Shown here: positions 1 to 9,098 of the stretch, in pieces | Layout of the letters: each line of letters begins with the position of its first letter | Numbering within the stretch: the first letter of the stretch is position 1 | Assembly: GCF_000092125.1 (NCBI RefSeq) | Contig: NC_014212.1 | Location: 1,632,001-1,696,000, forward strand | DNA from: Allomeiothermus silvanus DSM 9946 | Lineage (GTDB): Bacteria > Deinococcota > Deinococci > Deinococcales > Thermaceae | Length of the DNA: 64,000 bases | Direction of reading: 5' to 3' | Program-made: the position numbers and the translations under genes | Notes under the pieces: generated by a model | Databases searched by the model: none | Told to the model about the DNA's origin: nothing | What the model saw: only the letters and a program-made list of their open reading frames with translations

Positions 1-418
1 GGCCTTCGCCATAGCGGCCTAATAGCTCCGGTAGCACTCGTAGGATAGCTTCTCGGCCATGGAAACTGGATAGTTCCTCCAGCGCCGCCACCAGGAGCGC
101 TAGTTGGGTGGTAACTTCTTGTTGGCGTCGGTAAGTACGGCGTAAATCCTTACCGATGAGGTCAGCAATCAGTACTGAAATCAGTAAGATCGCCGCGGCA
201 AAACCTAAATGTCCGTTCGGGTTAAGCAGCCAATCCAAGCCCCAGGCTGCAGCTGCACTAAGCAACCCCCAGCCCAGTCCATAAAGTGAGGCTAAGGTAG
301 CCACCGCGATCATCAGCCAGGGCAGGCCGTACCTGTCACCCAGGTGAACGAGATAAGTTCCGGCGAGCCCAACAAGCGCACCCAACAGGATGAAGAGCGT
401 CCGCATGGTGTTTCGCAT
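1..418 (-). CDS. Membrane-anchored signalling-like protein, N-terminal part (runs off left edge)
   Basis: Reading the minus strand from ATG at 418 (alternative ATG at 406) gives an open frame to the window edge. The first about 85 residues hold several hydrophobic segments (FILLGALVGLAGTYLV, WLMIAVATLASLYGLGWGLL, GFAAAILLISVLIADLI), followed by a charged helix-like stretch (KDLRRTYRRQQEVTTQLALL) and LLVAALEELSSF, a pattern typical of membrane sensors that continue into GAF, GGDEF or kinase domains. The output domain is outside the window, so no function is claimed. A TACACT hexamer (420-425, minus) would put the transcript start close to 412, which favours the 406 start. It lies just downstream of a broken EAL gene on the same strand. 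Confidence 0.6.
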   Translation of the reverse strand, partial: MRNTMRTLFILLGALVGLAGTYLVHLGDRYGLPWLMIAVATLASLYGLGWGLLSAAAAWGLDWLLNPNGHLGFAAAILLISVLIADLIGKDLRRTYRRQQEVTTQLALLVAALEELSSFHGREAILRVLPELLGRYGEG

Positions 419-557
419 CAGTGTACAGCCAATCGCCCGGCTTTCCAAGCCGGTAAAGCAGGCAGCCCTATCGGCGAAAGCGAATGCGACTTAGAGCATA
501 TCCTTAGCGCTTTTGAGGTTTACTGGTCCAAATAGGCCCCCGCTACCTGTTGCCTGC
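418..557. other. Spacer with a short hairpin
   Basis: No gene seen. It contains a 7-bp stem with a 3-base loop (CCGGCTT-TCC-AAGCCGG, 437-453) between the EAL stump and the membrane-protein gene. It has no T-run next to it, so it is not a clear terminator. Confidence 0.4.
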
Positions 558-841
558 TCAACGCCTTTGCTTAAGCCGCCTTCCGGTACCCCGGGCATCT
601 GCCGGACGGCCCAACAAGTATCCCTGACCAAAGCGGAAGCCCTGCGCTAACAAATAGCGATGCTGGGCTTTGGTCTCGATCCCCTCCACGATCACCCCTA
701 AGCCTAGCCCCTCCCCCATGCTCTTCACCGCAGTCAGCACCCGAGCAGTAGGAGACTCCGGCAGGGGATCTTCCCCTAGGCTACTCAAAAAACCCTGGCC
801 TAGCTTAATTGCCCGGATGGGCAACCGAGTAGTTTGTTCTA
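558..841 (-). pseudogene. C-terminal stump of an EAL-domain phosphodiesterase, cut by an IS element
   Basis: About 94 codons on the minus strand encode the end of an EAL domain: KLGQGFLSSL (equivalent of the K-D-F-V strand), VIVEGIET (usual AEGVET) and QGFRFGQGYLLGRP (usual GYxxGxPxP). EAL domains hydrolyse cyclic di-GMP. The catalytic ExLxR motif and everything upstream are missing: the frame runs straight into the insertion sequence at 842, and beyond that element and its neighbour comes hutI, so the 5' part has been deleted and not merely interrupted. Not functional. The open frame that appears to fuse it to the transposase antisense frames is accidental. Confidence 0.8.
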
Positions 842-1985
842 CAGACTTGACCGCTATGCCGCATAGAGCCCCAGGAAGCGCAGGGCGGAGAGGGGGTTGA
901 AGGAGAAGATTTCTAGGGCTGCCTTCTTCTCCCTCACCCCCTCTCGGTGAAGCATGGAGACCAGGAAGGCCCGCAGCACCGCTAGCACCCACGCCCCCAC
1001 CCCCCGCACCTGACAGGCATCCTCCCCAAAGCACACGTCCCGCACCCAAAACGATCGGTTCTCCACCTCCCATCGGGAAAGCAACAGGCTCCCCAGCCGC
1101 TTTGCGTCCGCTACCTCCGGCCCCAGGCTGGTGAGGGCGTAGCTCACCGTCCGCCGCACCTCCCCCGTCCCCTTGTGCCTCACCTCCCGCCAAAGCCGCA
1201 CCACCTGCCTGGCCCCAGGGAAGGCCCGCACCTCTTCCGGCAGGTAGGGGGAAGCCCAAACCCGGTAGGTCCACACCTCCCCGTCCCGCACCCCACTCCA
1301 GGTCGCCTCCGTCTCCCCGGGAAGACGCCTTCCCGCCATCCCCTTGAACACCTCCAGGGCCCAGGACAAAAGCTCCTCCTGGTTCCCCTTCAGGACCAAG
1401 AGATAGTCCCCCCTTTTTTCCGCACCCGGGCCGCCACCTCAGGGTACAGGTACCCCGCGTCCCCCACCACCACCTTGCCCTCCAGCTCCCTCGCCTCCAA
1501 ACGGTCCAGAAGCTCCAGGAAGGCCTTCTCCTCCCTCCCTTCCGCCCGGGCCTGGGCCAGGGTGGTATGGAGGTGCAGGGCCAGGACCTCCACCAGCTTG
1601 ACCTGGGGGCTTTTCCCCTTGCCGCTTCCCCGCAGGTGCTTCCCGTCCACCACCAGGACCTCCCCAAGGTCGGCTTCGGGGAAGACCTGGCCAAGGGCCG
1701 CCTGGAGCTTCTCAGGATCCAGGCGGTGAAGGAGAAGGGTGATGGCGGTGTGGCCTGGGGCCTTGCGCAGGCCCAGGTGGGGCAAGAGGTGGGGGTTGGC
1801 GCGGGCAAAGCGTTCCACGCCGCGCAGGGAGTCCACGCGGCTCAGGAAGGCCACCAGGATGAGGGCCAGAAGGCCCCACAGGGGGTACCGCCGGTTGTGG
1901 GCCCGGGGGTCCGGGACCTGAGATAGCGCCTGGCGCAGAGTCATGATCTTTCTCTACCCCAAGGGCTGTATATCGGTCAAGTCTG
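842..1985 (-). mobile_element. ISAs1-family-like insertion sequence, complete ends
   Basis: The element is bounded by inverted repeats CAGACTTGACCG (842-853) and CGGTCAAGTCTG (1974-1985), extendable by ATA after one mismatch. The same 9 bases TTTGTTCTA flank it at 833-841 and 1986-1994, a target duplication in the 8-10 bp range known for this family. It carries one transposase gene in two overlapping frames on the minus strand. The element has no CTCGAG words, unlike the surrounding genes. Intact ends and duplication suggest a fairly recent insertion into the EAL gene. Confidence 0.85.
854..1944 (-). CDS. ISAs1-type DDE transposase, split by a -1 frameshift
   Basis: The first frame (1944 to 1390) starts MTLRQALSQVPDPRAHNRRYP, with the family's N-terminal DPR motif, VVDGKHLRGS (first catalytic Asp) and VVVGDAGYL (second Asp). 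The second frame (about 1425 to 854) resumes at YLLVLKGNQ and holds the third acidic residue around SRWEVENRSFWVRDV. The frames join at AAAAAAGGGGGG (about 1411-1424 read on minus): a -1 slip there gives RKKGGDYLLVLKGNQ, the expected family sequence. Joined length is about 363 residues, normal for ISAs1 transposases, which are usually one frame. The break may be programmed or transcriptional slippage, or a simple mutation. Confidence 0.8.
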
Positions 1986-1994
1986 TTTGTTCTA

Positions 1995-3009
1995 ATCTGA
2001 TTTTACGCGGTTGAGTTTATAGGGCATAAAATAGGGCTTCCTGCGGACACAGGAGGCCCGATATGAATCTACCACGCCCGATGGTAAAGGCTGTTGAAGC
2101 AATGATGAAAGCTGCGGATACCCGAAGCTGCTTGGGGATAGCAGAGGGATGTAAATATGCCCATGACAGCATTTATCGAGCTTTGGAGGTGGAGCTGGAG
2201 CGGTATTTCACGTGCTGTTTGGCCTTGTTGAAGCGGTTAGGAGGGTTAGGGAAGGGCTATCTGATCTTGGATGACGTGGTGATTGCCTGCTGGCAACGGG
2301 GGCTACTGGATTTACCTAAGGTTATGGACACTTCCACAGGGCAGTATGTGTGGGGTTTTTGTGTGGTGGTGCTGCTGTGGACGAATGGATGGATTCGTCT
2401 GCCGCTGGCCTTTCGGGGGTGTTGGAGTGATGAAGGTGAAGGGCGAAACAAACACACTCTGGCCATGGAACTGCTGTTGTGGGCGGTGGAGCAAGGGTTC
2501 AAACCCGAGTACGTGCTGTTTGATGCAGGGTACGCCTCCAAGGAGCTGTTGAGAAAGATTCATGGACTCGGGTGGTCACCAGACTACGCAAGAACCGATT
2601 GCTGGACGGTCGCCAGCGCAAACACCATGGATCGCCTTTCTGGGTCAAAGAGGGCAGACTCAAAGGTCTAGGCTTCTTGGTCAAGGTACTCCGCAGGGGT
2701 AACTTCTACCTCTGCACCAACGCAACAGAGCTCCCCAAGCATCTATCGCATCCGTCCCAACATCGAGGAAGCCTTTCGAGGCCTTCAACTTCGAACTCGG
2801 CTGGCAGGGGCATCGCCACCACAAACGCGAGAAACTCGCTGCACATCTAGCCCTGGGCTTTCTTAGCTACGCGCTGATCGAGTTTCACCGCTCACGATCC
2901 AATCACAAGATGACCTTCTAGCAATACCGTCGTAAACTCATCTCTGGCGCTATACCCCCTGATTTATCCCCTTTGCTGGAGTTCGCAGCCTGACTGCGTA
3001 AAATCAGAT
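1995..3009 (+). mobile_element. Decayed IS4/IS701-like element
   Basis: Perfect 14-bp inverted ends ATCTGATTTTACGC (1995-2008) and GCGTAAAATCAGAT (2996-3009) bound a 1015-bp element. Its left end directly follows the target repeat of the ISAs1 element. I see no clear target duplication of its own, in keeping with rearrangement after insertion. The last 51 bases (2960-3010) recur exactly at 55891-55941, so at least one more copy has existed nearby. Confidence 0.75.
2063..2993 (+). pseudogene. Broken DDE transposase of the IS4/IS701-like element
   Basis: The first frame (2063-2671) contains GYLILDDVVI and EYVLFDAGYAS, the first two acidic motifs of a DDE transposase. The rest continues in other frames: VVTRLRKNRLLDGRQ (from about 2570), YRIRPNIEEAFRGLQ (from about 2740; fits the IS4-type Y-2-R-3-E signature, but with Q where K is usual), then GWQGHRHHKREKLAAHLALGF and ending LLEFAA. 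There is also an in-frame TAG near 2920. With at least two frameshifts and a stop, the protein cannot be made whole. A usual start: ATG at 2063 preceded by AGGAGG. Family assignment between IS4 and IS701 is uncertain. Confidence 0.75.
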
Positions 3010-3016
3010 CTCCTGT

Positions 3017-4252
3017 CTAAACCTTTCCTAAGTCTTTGGCCTTTTCTCCTTCAATGTACACCGAATCAATCGGTGTATTGCCCCAGCGGTAGAGGGGTTC
3101 TAGCGCATACGTAGAGTCCACCACCACGAAATCGGCCATAGCCCCCACCTCAATCCTCCCTAAATCTGTTCTCCCCAAGGCCAGTGCTGCGTGCTCGGTG
3201 TGGGCGATCAGGGCTTCCTCGGCGCTGAGGCGGCCCAGACTTAGGGTGAGCTGCATCCCCAGCCAGGGGCTGTAGAGCGGGCTGGAGCCGGGGTTGTGGT
3301 CGGTGGCGATGGCGACCCTCACGCCCGCGTCCCACATGGCCCGCGCGTCGGGGAAGGGCTTGCGCAGGATGACCGCCGCACCCGGCAGGATGGTGCCCAC
3401 CGTGCCGCTCTTGGCTAGGGCCTGCCAGTCGCCCGGGGTGGACTGCTCGAGGTGGTCCGCCGACAGTGCCCCGAGCTCCGCCGCGAGCTTGGTGGCCCCG
3501 GTGTGGGCGATCTGCTCGGCGTGGAGCTTGATCTTGAGGCCGTGAGACAGGGCGGCCTCGAGGATTCGCCGGGTTTCCTCCAGCGTGAACGCCCCCTGGT
3601 CGCAGAACACGTCCACCGCCTCGGCCAGCCCGCTACGGGCCACCTCGGGGATGAGCTCGGCGGTGAACATCGCCACGTACTTTTCCCGCTCCCAGCCCTT
3701 AGGCACCACGTGGGCGAGCAGGGTGGGGAAGACGCGCTGGGGCAGGGTTTCCCCGAGCCGCCGGATCACCCGCAACATCTTGAGCTCGGCCTCGGGGAGG
3801 AGGCCGTAGCCGCTCTTGACCTCGAGGCTGGTCACGCCCTGGGCCAGGAAGAGGGCGGCGCGGGCGGCGGCCAGCTCGTAAAGCTCCTCCTCGGAGGCCA
3901 GAGCCGTGGCCCGCACCGTCGAGTAGATCCCGCCCCCGGCGGCCAGGATGGCCTCGTAGCTCTCGCCCCGCGCGCGCTTTAGGTACTCGCCCAGGCGGTC
4001 GCCGCCGTAGACCAGGTGGGTGTGCGCGTCCACGATGCCCGGCACCACGCCTAAGTACCGGCGTCCGCCGGGGGCCGATGGCCCTTCACTGCGCCCGCTC
4101 AGGTCGGTGCGGGGCCAGCCGCGGTATTCCTCCGGCAGGCTGCCCTCGGCCCCGACCCAGACAAAGCGCCCGTCCTGCACCGCGAAGGCGGCGCGCTCGA
4201 GCCTTTGCCTCGGCGTGTATAGCTCAGCGATGCCCGTAAATACCTGTTTCAT
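3017..4252 (-). CDS. hutI: Imidazolonepropionase
   Basis: Third enzyme of histidine degradation; hydrolyses 4-imidazolone-5-propionate to N-formimino-L-glutamate in the cytosol. Start ATG at 4252 (MKQVFTGIAELYTP) is preceded by GAGGGG at proper distance; an upstream in-frame ATG at 4321 lacks this. 411 aa, usual length. Metal-dependent amidohydrolase motifs: DAHTH (about 75-79), LLAHVVP, HAEQIAHTG (about 244-252) and ATDHNPGSSP (about 316-325). An unusual short insert rich in G, S and R sits near residues 50-66. Last gene of the hutC-hutU-hutI set, 96 bases after hutU. The step that follows (HutG or HutF route) is not in this window. Confidence 0.96.
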   Translation of the reverse strand: MKQVFTGIAELYTPRQRLERAAFAVQDGRFVWVGAEGSLPEEYRGWPRTDLSGRSEGPSAPGGRRYLGVVPGIVDAHTHLVYGGDRLGEYLKRARGESYEAILAAGGGIYSTVRATALASEEELYELAAARAALFLAQGVTSLEVKSGYGLLPEAELKMLRVIRRLGETLPQRVFPTLLAHVVPKGWEREKYVAMFTAELIPEVARSGLAEAVDVFCDQGAFTLEETRRILEAALSHGLKIKLHAEQIAHTGATKLAAELGALSADHLEQSTPGDWQALAKSGTVGTILPGAAVILRKPFPDARAMWDAGVRVAIATDHNPGSSPLYSPWLGMQLTLSLGRLSAEEALIAHTEHAALALGRTDLGRIEVGAMADFVVVDSTYALEPLYRWGNTPIDSVYIEGEKAKDLGKV

Positions 4253-4348
4253 TCGACCCCTCGCGAGAGTGCCCGCGAGTCTCCTCGGACTATCGGGCCC
4301 GTTGTCGTGGCTATCGACCATCGACTATCGACGGCTTCTGAAGGAAGC

Positions 4349-5992
4349 CTACTTCTCCCACCCCGCCAGGTCGAGGCCGCGTTCCCTCGCTACTTCCTTC
4401 GCCGAGTCGTAGCCGGCATGGGCGTGGCGCATCACGCCGGTGCCGGGGTCGTTGGTGAGGACGCGCTCGAGGCGGTAGGCAGCTTCCTGCGAGCCATCCG
4501 CCACCGTGACCTGCCCAGCGTGGAGGCTGTAGCCCATGCCCACCCCGCCGCCGTGATGAAAACTGACCCACCCCGCGCCCGAGACCGCGTTCAAAGCGAA
4601 GTTCAAGAGGGGCCAGTCGGCCACCGCATCGGAGCTGTCCAGCATGGCCTCGGTCTCGCGGTAGGGGGAAGCCACAGACCCAGCGTCCAGGTGGTCGCGG
4701 CCAATCACGATGGGGGCCCCCACCTCGCCCTTCGCCACCATCTCGTTGAAGAGGAGCCCGGCCTTGTCGCGCTCCTTGTAGCCCAGCCAGCAGATGCGCG
4801 CCGGGAGGCCCTGGAACTTGAACTTCTTCACCCCCTCGGTGAGCCAGCGGCGTAGGCCCTCGTCCTCGGGGAAGAGCTCGAGCACGGCCTTATCGGTCTT
4901 GTAGATGTCCTCAGGTCTGCCGGAGAGCGCCACCCAGCGGAAGGGGCCGCGCCCCTCGCAGAACTGGTCGCGGATGAAGGCGGGCACGAAGCCGGGGTAG
5001 CTGAAGGCTTCCTCGAAGCCCCCCTCCTTAGCGAAGGCCCGCAGGTTGTTGCCGTAGTCGAAGGCCACCGCGCCCCGCTTCTGCATCTCCACGATTGAGC
5101 GGCAGTGCTCGGCCATCGAGTCCAGTACCCGGGCCTTGTACCCCTGGGGGTCGGTCTTGCGCAGGGTGTCGGGGTCCTCGTCGGCGTGCAGGACGGGGAT
5201 GTAGCCGTAGAGGGGGTCGTGGGCGCTGGTCTGGTCGGTGACGAGCTCGGGGGTGAAGCCCCGCCGGACCATCTCCGGCAGGACCTGGGCGGTGTTGCCC
5301 AGGAGGCCGATGGAGAGGGGCTCGCCCCCCTGCTTGGCCTCCTCCGCGAGCCGGAGGGCTTCGTCGAGGGAGTCGGCCCGCACGTCGAGGTAGGCGGTGT
5401 CCAGGCGGCGCTGGATGCGTTCGGGATCAATCTCCACGCAGATCGCCACCCCGCCGTTGAGGGTCACGGCCAGGGGCTGCGCCCCGCCCATGCCGCCCAG
5501 CCCGCCGGTGACGGTGACGGTGCCCTTCAGCGAGCCGCCGAAGTGCTTGCGGGCTGCCGCCGCGAAGGTCTCGTAGGTGCCCTGGAGGATGCCCTGGGTG
5601 CCGATGTAGATCCAGGACCCGGCGGTCATCTGGCCGTACATCATCAGCCCCAGCCGGTCCAGGCGGTCGAACTCCTCCCAGGTGGCCCATTTGGGTACCA
5701 AGTTGGAGTTGGCGAGGATGACCCGGGGGGCCAGGGGCTGGGTCTTGAACACCCCCACCGCCCGGCCTGACTGCACCAAGAGGGTTTCATCGTTCTCTAG
5801 GCGCTCCAGCACCTCCAGGATGCGCTGCAAGTCCTGGGGCGAGCGGGCCGCCTTGCCGCGTCCGCCATAGACGATGAGCTCTTCGGGCTTCTCGGCCACC
5901 TCGGGGTCGAGGTTGTTGAGGAGCATGCGCTTGGCGGCTTCTTGGATCCAGCCTTTGGCGGTTTTGGGGCCTCGGGGGGCTTTGTAGGTCAT
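4349..5992 (-). CDS. hutU: Urocanate hydratase (urocanase)
   Basis: Converts urocanate to 4-imidazolone-5-propionate using tightly bound NAD+. 547 aa, close to the family's usual 550-560. Visible signatures: [11 protein letters not shown] (about 41-51), [17 protein letters not shown] (about 119-135), the glycine-rich NAD loop [12 protein letters not shown] (about 162-173) and FDYGNNLR. The ATG at 5992 overlaps the hutC stop codon by four bases (ATGA), so the two are translationally coupled. Expression is therefore expected to follow the HutC-type repressor and the palindrome upstream of hutC. Confidence 0.97.
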   Translation of the reverse strand: MTYKAPRGPKTAKGWIQEAAKRMLLNNLDPEVAEKPEELIVYGGRGKAARSPQDLQRILEVLERLENDETLLVQSGRAVGVFKTQPLAPRVILANSNLVPKWATWEEFDRLDRLGLMMYGQMTAGSWIYIGTQGILQGTYETFAAAARKHFGGSLKGTVTVTGGLGGMGGAQPLAVTLNGGVAICVEIDPERIQRRLDTAYLDVRADSLDEALRLAEEAKQGGEPLSIGLLGNTAQVLPEMVRRGFTPELVTDQTSAHDPLYGYIPVLHADEDPDTLRKTDPQGYKARVLDSMAEHCRSIVEMQKRGAVAFDYGNNLRAFAKEGGFEEAFSYPGFVPAFIRDQFCEGRGPFRWVALSGRPEDIYKTDKAVLELFPEDEGLRRWLTEGVKKFKFQGLPARICWLGYKERDKAGLLFNEMVAKGEVGAPIVIGRDHLDAGSVASPYRETEAMLDSSDAVADWPLLNFALNAVSGAGWVSFHHGGGVGMGYSLHAGQVTVADGSQEAAYRLERVLTNDPGTGVMRHAHAGYDSAKEVARERGLDLAGWEK

Positions 5993-6684
5993 GGGCGTTC
6001 TCCTTGGGGCGTGAAGGTGTCTTCAAAAAAGTAGCGGTCCCCGCGCATCAGGTACTCGACCCAGGTCACGGGGGTCTGTAGGGTGTAGGTCACGCGCTCC
6101 AGCCGCAGCCCCGGCGCCCCGGCGGGCTGGGCGAGCAGGGCGGCGACCTCGGGATCGAGCGCTACGGCCTCGAGGCGCTGCCAGACCCTGGTGAGGGGCA
6201 GGCCCAGCACGTGCACCAGGATGTCGTGGAGCGACTCGGCGGTGAGGTCGTGCTCCAGCACCGCGCCGCAGCGCGCGGCGTCGAGGTAGCGGGTCTCGAG
6301 GATCACCGGCTCCTCGTCCAAAAAGCGCAGACGCCGCACGCAGAGGGTGTCGGCGGTGCCCAGCTTCTCGGCCACCTCGGGGGGGGCAGGCCGGGGCTCG
6401 GCCACGAGCACCTGGGTCCGGGGCACGGCCCCCTGCACGGCGGCGAACTCGTAGAAAGGCCTCACCCGCAGGAAACCCTGGCTGAAGCGGCGCTCGGCGG
6501 GGAAGCTGCCCTTGCCCTGCTGCCTCGAGAGGTAGCCCTCGCGCTCGAGCTCCTGCAAGGCCCGCCGCGCGGTCATGCGGCTGACGCCGAAGCGCTGGGA
6601 GAGCTGGTTTTCCGAAAGGGGAAAACCGGGCTGGGGTTTAGCCAGTTCGCGCAACACCGCTTCCTTGACGCGTAGATACTTCAC
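5989..6684 (-). CDS. hutC: GntR-family repressor with UTRA domain, HutC type
   Basis: 231 aa. Residues about 1-62 form a GntR winged helix-turn-helix ([39 protein letters not shown]); about 85-228 form a UTRA ligand domain ([20 protein letters not shown], then [19 protein letters not shown]). HutC proteins bind urocanate and release the hut operators. It is the first gene of the minus-strand hut set and is divergent from hutH; a perfect palindrome GTTGTATATACAAC lies between. Start is GTG at 6684. Auto-repression plus control of hutH is the obvious model. The ligand is inferred from context. Confidence 0.9.
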   Translation of the reverse strand: MKYLRVKEAVLRELAKPQPGFPLSENQLSQRFGVSRMTARRALQELEREGYLSRQQGKGSFPAERRFSQGFLRVRPFYEFAAVQGAVPRTQVLVAEPRPAPPEVAEKLGTADTLCVRRLRFLDEEPVILETRYLDAARCGAVLEHDLTAESLHDILVHVLGLPLTRVWQRLEAVALDPEVAALLAQPAGAPGLRLERVTYTLQTPVTWVEYLMRGDRYFFEDTFTPQGERP

Positions 6685-6698
6685 CGCTTATCCTCTGA

Positions 6699-6712
6699 GT
6701 TGTATATACAAC
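6699..6712. promoter_or_regulatory. HutC-type operator overlapping divergent hut promoters
   Basis: A perfect 14-bp palindrome GTTGTATATACAAC lies between hutC and hutH. It matches the TTGTATATACAA core described for HutC-type GntR repressors. It contains TATACA on both strands, so it may overlap the -10 box in each direction. Next to it is a second palindrome, CCTAAGC-GGG-GCTTAGG (6712-6728). Confidence 0.8.
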
Positions 6713-6782
6713 CTAAGCGGGGCTTAGGTCAAGTGAAGGGCCGCTAGGCCCCCGGCGATGCCGGTACTCAAGTGAGGCAGAC

Positions 6783-8303
6783 ATGGTGGAACTGGATGGT
6801 GGGCTGGGACTCGAGGTCTTTGAGCGTGTGGTGCGCGGGGGTGAGCCGGTAAGGCTCGCGCAGGCCGCGCGGGAACGGGTGGCCCGCTGCCGGGCCTTCG
6901 TGGACGAGCTGGTGGAGAAGGGAGCGCCGGTCTACGGCCTCAATACCGGCTTCGGCAAGCTGGCGACAGTGCGCATCGCGCCGCAGGACCTCAGGCTCTT
7001 GCAGCGCAACCTGCTTCTCTCCCACGCCATCGGGGTGGGGGAGCCCTTTGCGCCCGAGGTGGTGCGGGGGATGCTCCTGTTGCGGGTGCAGAGCCTGGCG
7101 ATGGGCTACTCCGGGGTGCGAGCGGTGGTGCTCGACTACCTGATGGAGTTCCTCAACCGGGGCATCACCCCGGTGGTGCCCTCCCAGGGCTCGGTGGGAG
7201 CCTCGGGGGACCTGGCCCCCCTGGCCCACATGTGCCTACCCTTGATCGGGGAGGGCGAGGTGGAGTACCGGGGGCGCTTGCGCCCGGCGGGCGAGGTGCT
7301 GCGGGAGGTGGGCTTGGAGCCCTTGGAGCTCGAGGCCAAGGAGGGCTTAGCCCTCATCAACGGCACCCAAGCCATGGCCTCGCTATTGGCCCTGCTGCTG
7401 CTGGATAGCGCGACGCTGCTCAAGAGTGCCGACATAGCCGCTGCCATGAGCGTCGAGGCCCTCAAGGCCAGCCACCGCCCTTTCGACGAGGCGGTGAGCC
7501 GTCTGCGCCCCCACCCCGGCATGGCCGCCACCAGCACCAACGTGCGCAAGCTCTTGGAGGACTCCGAGATCATGCGCTCGCACCTCGACTGCGACAAGGT
7601 TCAAGACGCCTACAGCCTGCGGGCGGTCCCCCAGGTGCACGGGGCCAGCCGGGATGCCCTGGCCCACGTGCGGGAGGTGGTGCTGCGCGAGATGATGAGT
7701 GTCACCGACAACCCTTTGGTGCTCCCCGACGAGGCCCGCACCCTCTCGGCAGGCAACTTCCACGGCCAGCCCCTGGCCCTGGCCGCCGATTACGCCGGCA
7801 TCGCCCTGGCCGAGCTGGCCAACATCTCCGAGCGCCGCATCGAGCAGATGCTCAACCCCTCGCTCTCGGGCCTCCCCGCCTTCTTAGCCGAGGGCAGCGG
7901 CCTCAACTCCGGGCTGATGATCAGCCAGTACACCGCCGCCGCCCTGGTGAGCGAGAACAAGGTACTCGCCCACCCGGCCTCGGTGGACTCCATCCCCACC
8001 AGCGCCAATCAGGAGGACCACGTTTCGATGGGTACCCACGCTGCCCGCAAGGCCCGCGCTATCTACGAGAACGTGCTGTGGGTGCTGGCCATCGAACTGG
8101 CCTCCGCCGCCCAGGCCCTCGACTTCCACGCCCCGCTGCGCCCGGGCAAGGGCGTGGAGGCCATCTACCGGCGCATCCGGGAGGAGATCCCGCACCTCGA
8201 CCGCGACCGCTACCTCAAGCCCGAACTCTCGCGTATTCGGGAGCTTATCCGTTCGGGAGCGCTGGTCCAGACTGCAGAGGAGGCTATAGGCCCGCTGGCC
8301 TAG
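6783..8303 (+). CDS. hutH: Histidine ammonia-lyase (histidase)
   Basis: Removes ammonia from L-histidine to give urocanate, the first step of the hut pathway. 506 aa, usual size. The Ala-Ser-Gly triad that cyclises into the MIO electrophile is in [16 protein letters not shown] (ASG at about 140-142); the catalytic Tyr lies in [11 protein letters not shown] (about 50-60). Other family hallmarks: [16 protein letters not shown] and [13 protein letters not shown] at 6783 has GTGAGG five bases upstream. Divergent from hutC-hutU-hutI and sharing their palindromic control region. Confidence 0.97.
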   Translation: MVELDGGLGLEVFERVVRGGEPVRLAQAARERVARCRAFVDELVEKGAPVYGLNTGFGKLATVRIAPQDLRLLQRNLLLSHAIGVGEPFAPEVVRGMLLLRVQSLAMGYSGVRAVVLDYLMEFLNRGITPVVPSQGSVGASGDLAPLAHMCLPLIGEGEVEYRGRLRPAGEVLREVGLEPLELEAKEGLALINGTQAMASLLALLLLDSATLLKSADIAAAMSVEALKASHRPFDEAVSRLRPHPGMAATSTNVRKLLEDSEIMRSHLDCDKVQDAYSLRAVPQVHGASRDALAHVREVVLREMMSVTDNPLVLPDEARTLSAGNFHGQPLALAADYAGIALAELANISERRIEQMLNPSLSGLPAFLAEGSGLNSGLMISQYTAAALVSENKVLAHPASVDSIPTSANQEDHVSMGTHAARKARAIYENVLWVLAIELASAAQALDFHAPLRPGKGVEAIYRRIREEIPHLDRDRYLKPELSRIRELIRSGALVQTAEEAIGPLA

Positions 8304-9025
8304 CGTTCCTCGAGCACCCCTTGTCTCAGCAATGCCGGGAGGATCGGCTCCCCGACCCGCAGCAAAGCATAACTACCCAGCCTGCGAGCCACCGTCTTGA
8401 GGTGATATAGGTGGCGCTCGAGGGCTTCCAAGTATCCTGCCACCTCGAGCTGCCCTACCTCTATGCGGTCTCCGGTCTCCACATCGCGCAACTGGGCTTC
8501 GGTTAGGCTGGGAGAGAGTTCTTCGGCGGCTAACACCTGCACTAGCACCACCCGCCTTAGCCGCTTTAAAAGCCGCCCCCAGTCCAGCTCATCCAGCCCG
8601 TCGGTGATAAGGACGGTAGCCCCTTGGGGCCGGGGGGCGCGCAGGAGTGCAGCGGGGCCGCTCCGCACGGCTACCCCCTCGGCACGGCCCTGGTAGCGCC
8701 CCGCTCCCCAAATAATGGCCCCCTCCGCCTTGGCCATCCTGGCCAGCAAGTGCAGAATGCGTTCGGCGTATAGGGCTTTGCCGTGCAGTCCCATACTGGC
8801 AGAGCCGTCCAGAAAAAAGGTAAAGCGGGCCGGGGACTCGGTCTGAAAAGTGCGGGTATAAAGCCGCCCGGTGCGCGCGTAGGCTTTCCAATCCACAAAG
8901 CGCGGTTCGTCGCCAGGCACGTAGCCGCGCAGTTCGTAAAACTCAAGACCCCGCCCTGGCCGGGCCTGGGTACGCTCCCCGGCAAAAGGCTGGGTGGGGC
9001 GGGTACGGATGCGGTAGCGGGTCAT
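8300..9025 (-). CDS. DUF58 domain protein
   Basis: 241 aa. Contains the DUF58 core motif [23 protein letters not shown] (about 33-55), then a von Willebrand A-like fold with a MIDAS-like DGSAS motif ([10 protein letters not shown], about 70-79) and a second acidic site [12 protein letters not shown]58 proteins are commonly encoded next to MoxR AAA+ ATPases, as here (gene for MoxR is 73 bases upstream on the same strand); the pair is thought to act as a chaperone-like system for metal or protein assembly. The target is not evident. Its stop overlaps the 3' end of hutH by four bases on the opposite strand. Confidence 0.88.
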   Translation of the reverse strand: MTRYRIRTRPTQPFAGERTQARPGRGLEFYELRGYVPGDEPRFVDWKAYARTGRLYTRTFQTESPARFTFFLDGSASMGLHGKALYAERILHLLARMAKAEGAIIWGAGRYQGRAEGVAVRSGPAALLRAPRPQGATVLITDGLDELDWGRLLKRLRRVVLVQVLAAEELSPSLTEAQLRDVETGDRIEVGQLEVAGYLEALERHLYHLKTVARRLGSYALLRVGEPILPALLRQGVLEER

Positions 9026-9027
9026 AA

Positions 9028-9098
9028 ATGGTTGTACGTCTTACCCCGTACGTCAAAAAAGCTCTGGCGCATAGCCTGCGACGTACCGCGTATGACCT
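9028..9098. repeat. Spacer with short CGTACGTC-type repeats
   Basis: Between moxR and the DUF58 gene the plus strand reads GTACGTCTTACCCCGTACGTC (9034-9054), a near-tandem pair of CGTACGTC words. TAAGACGTAC also occurs in the palindromic repeat at 22286-22303. Function unknown. Confidence 0.4.

Noticed and set aside
418-540. Possible riboswitch (c-di-GMP type) upstream of the membrane-protein gene, near EAL sequences
   Set aside because: Only one short hairpin is present and none of the conserved c-di-GMP aptamer sequence elements could be matched on either strand.
558-1808. A 416-codon minus-strand frame that starts inside the IS and ends in the EAL stump
   Set aside because: The first 320 codons are an antisense-like wrong frame of the transposase (runs of Gly and Ala); only the last about 94 codons are protein-like. 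It is a chance fusion.
5105-5770. 221-codon plus-strand frame opposite hutU
   Set aside because: Mirror of a well-supported hutU; no domain and no promoter or ribosome site.
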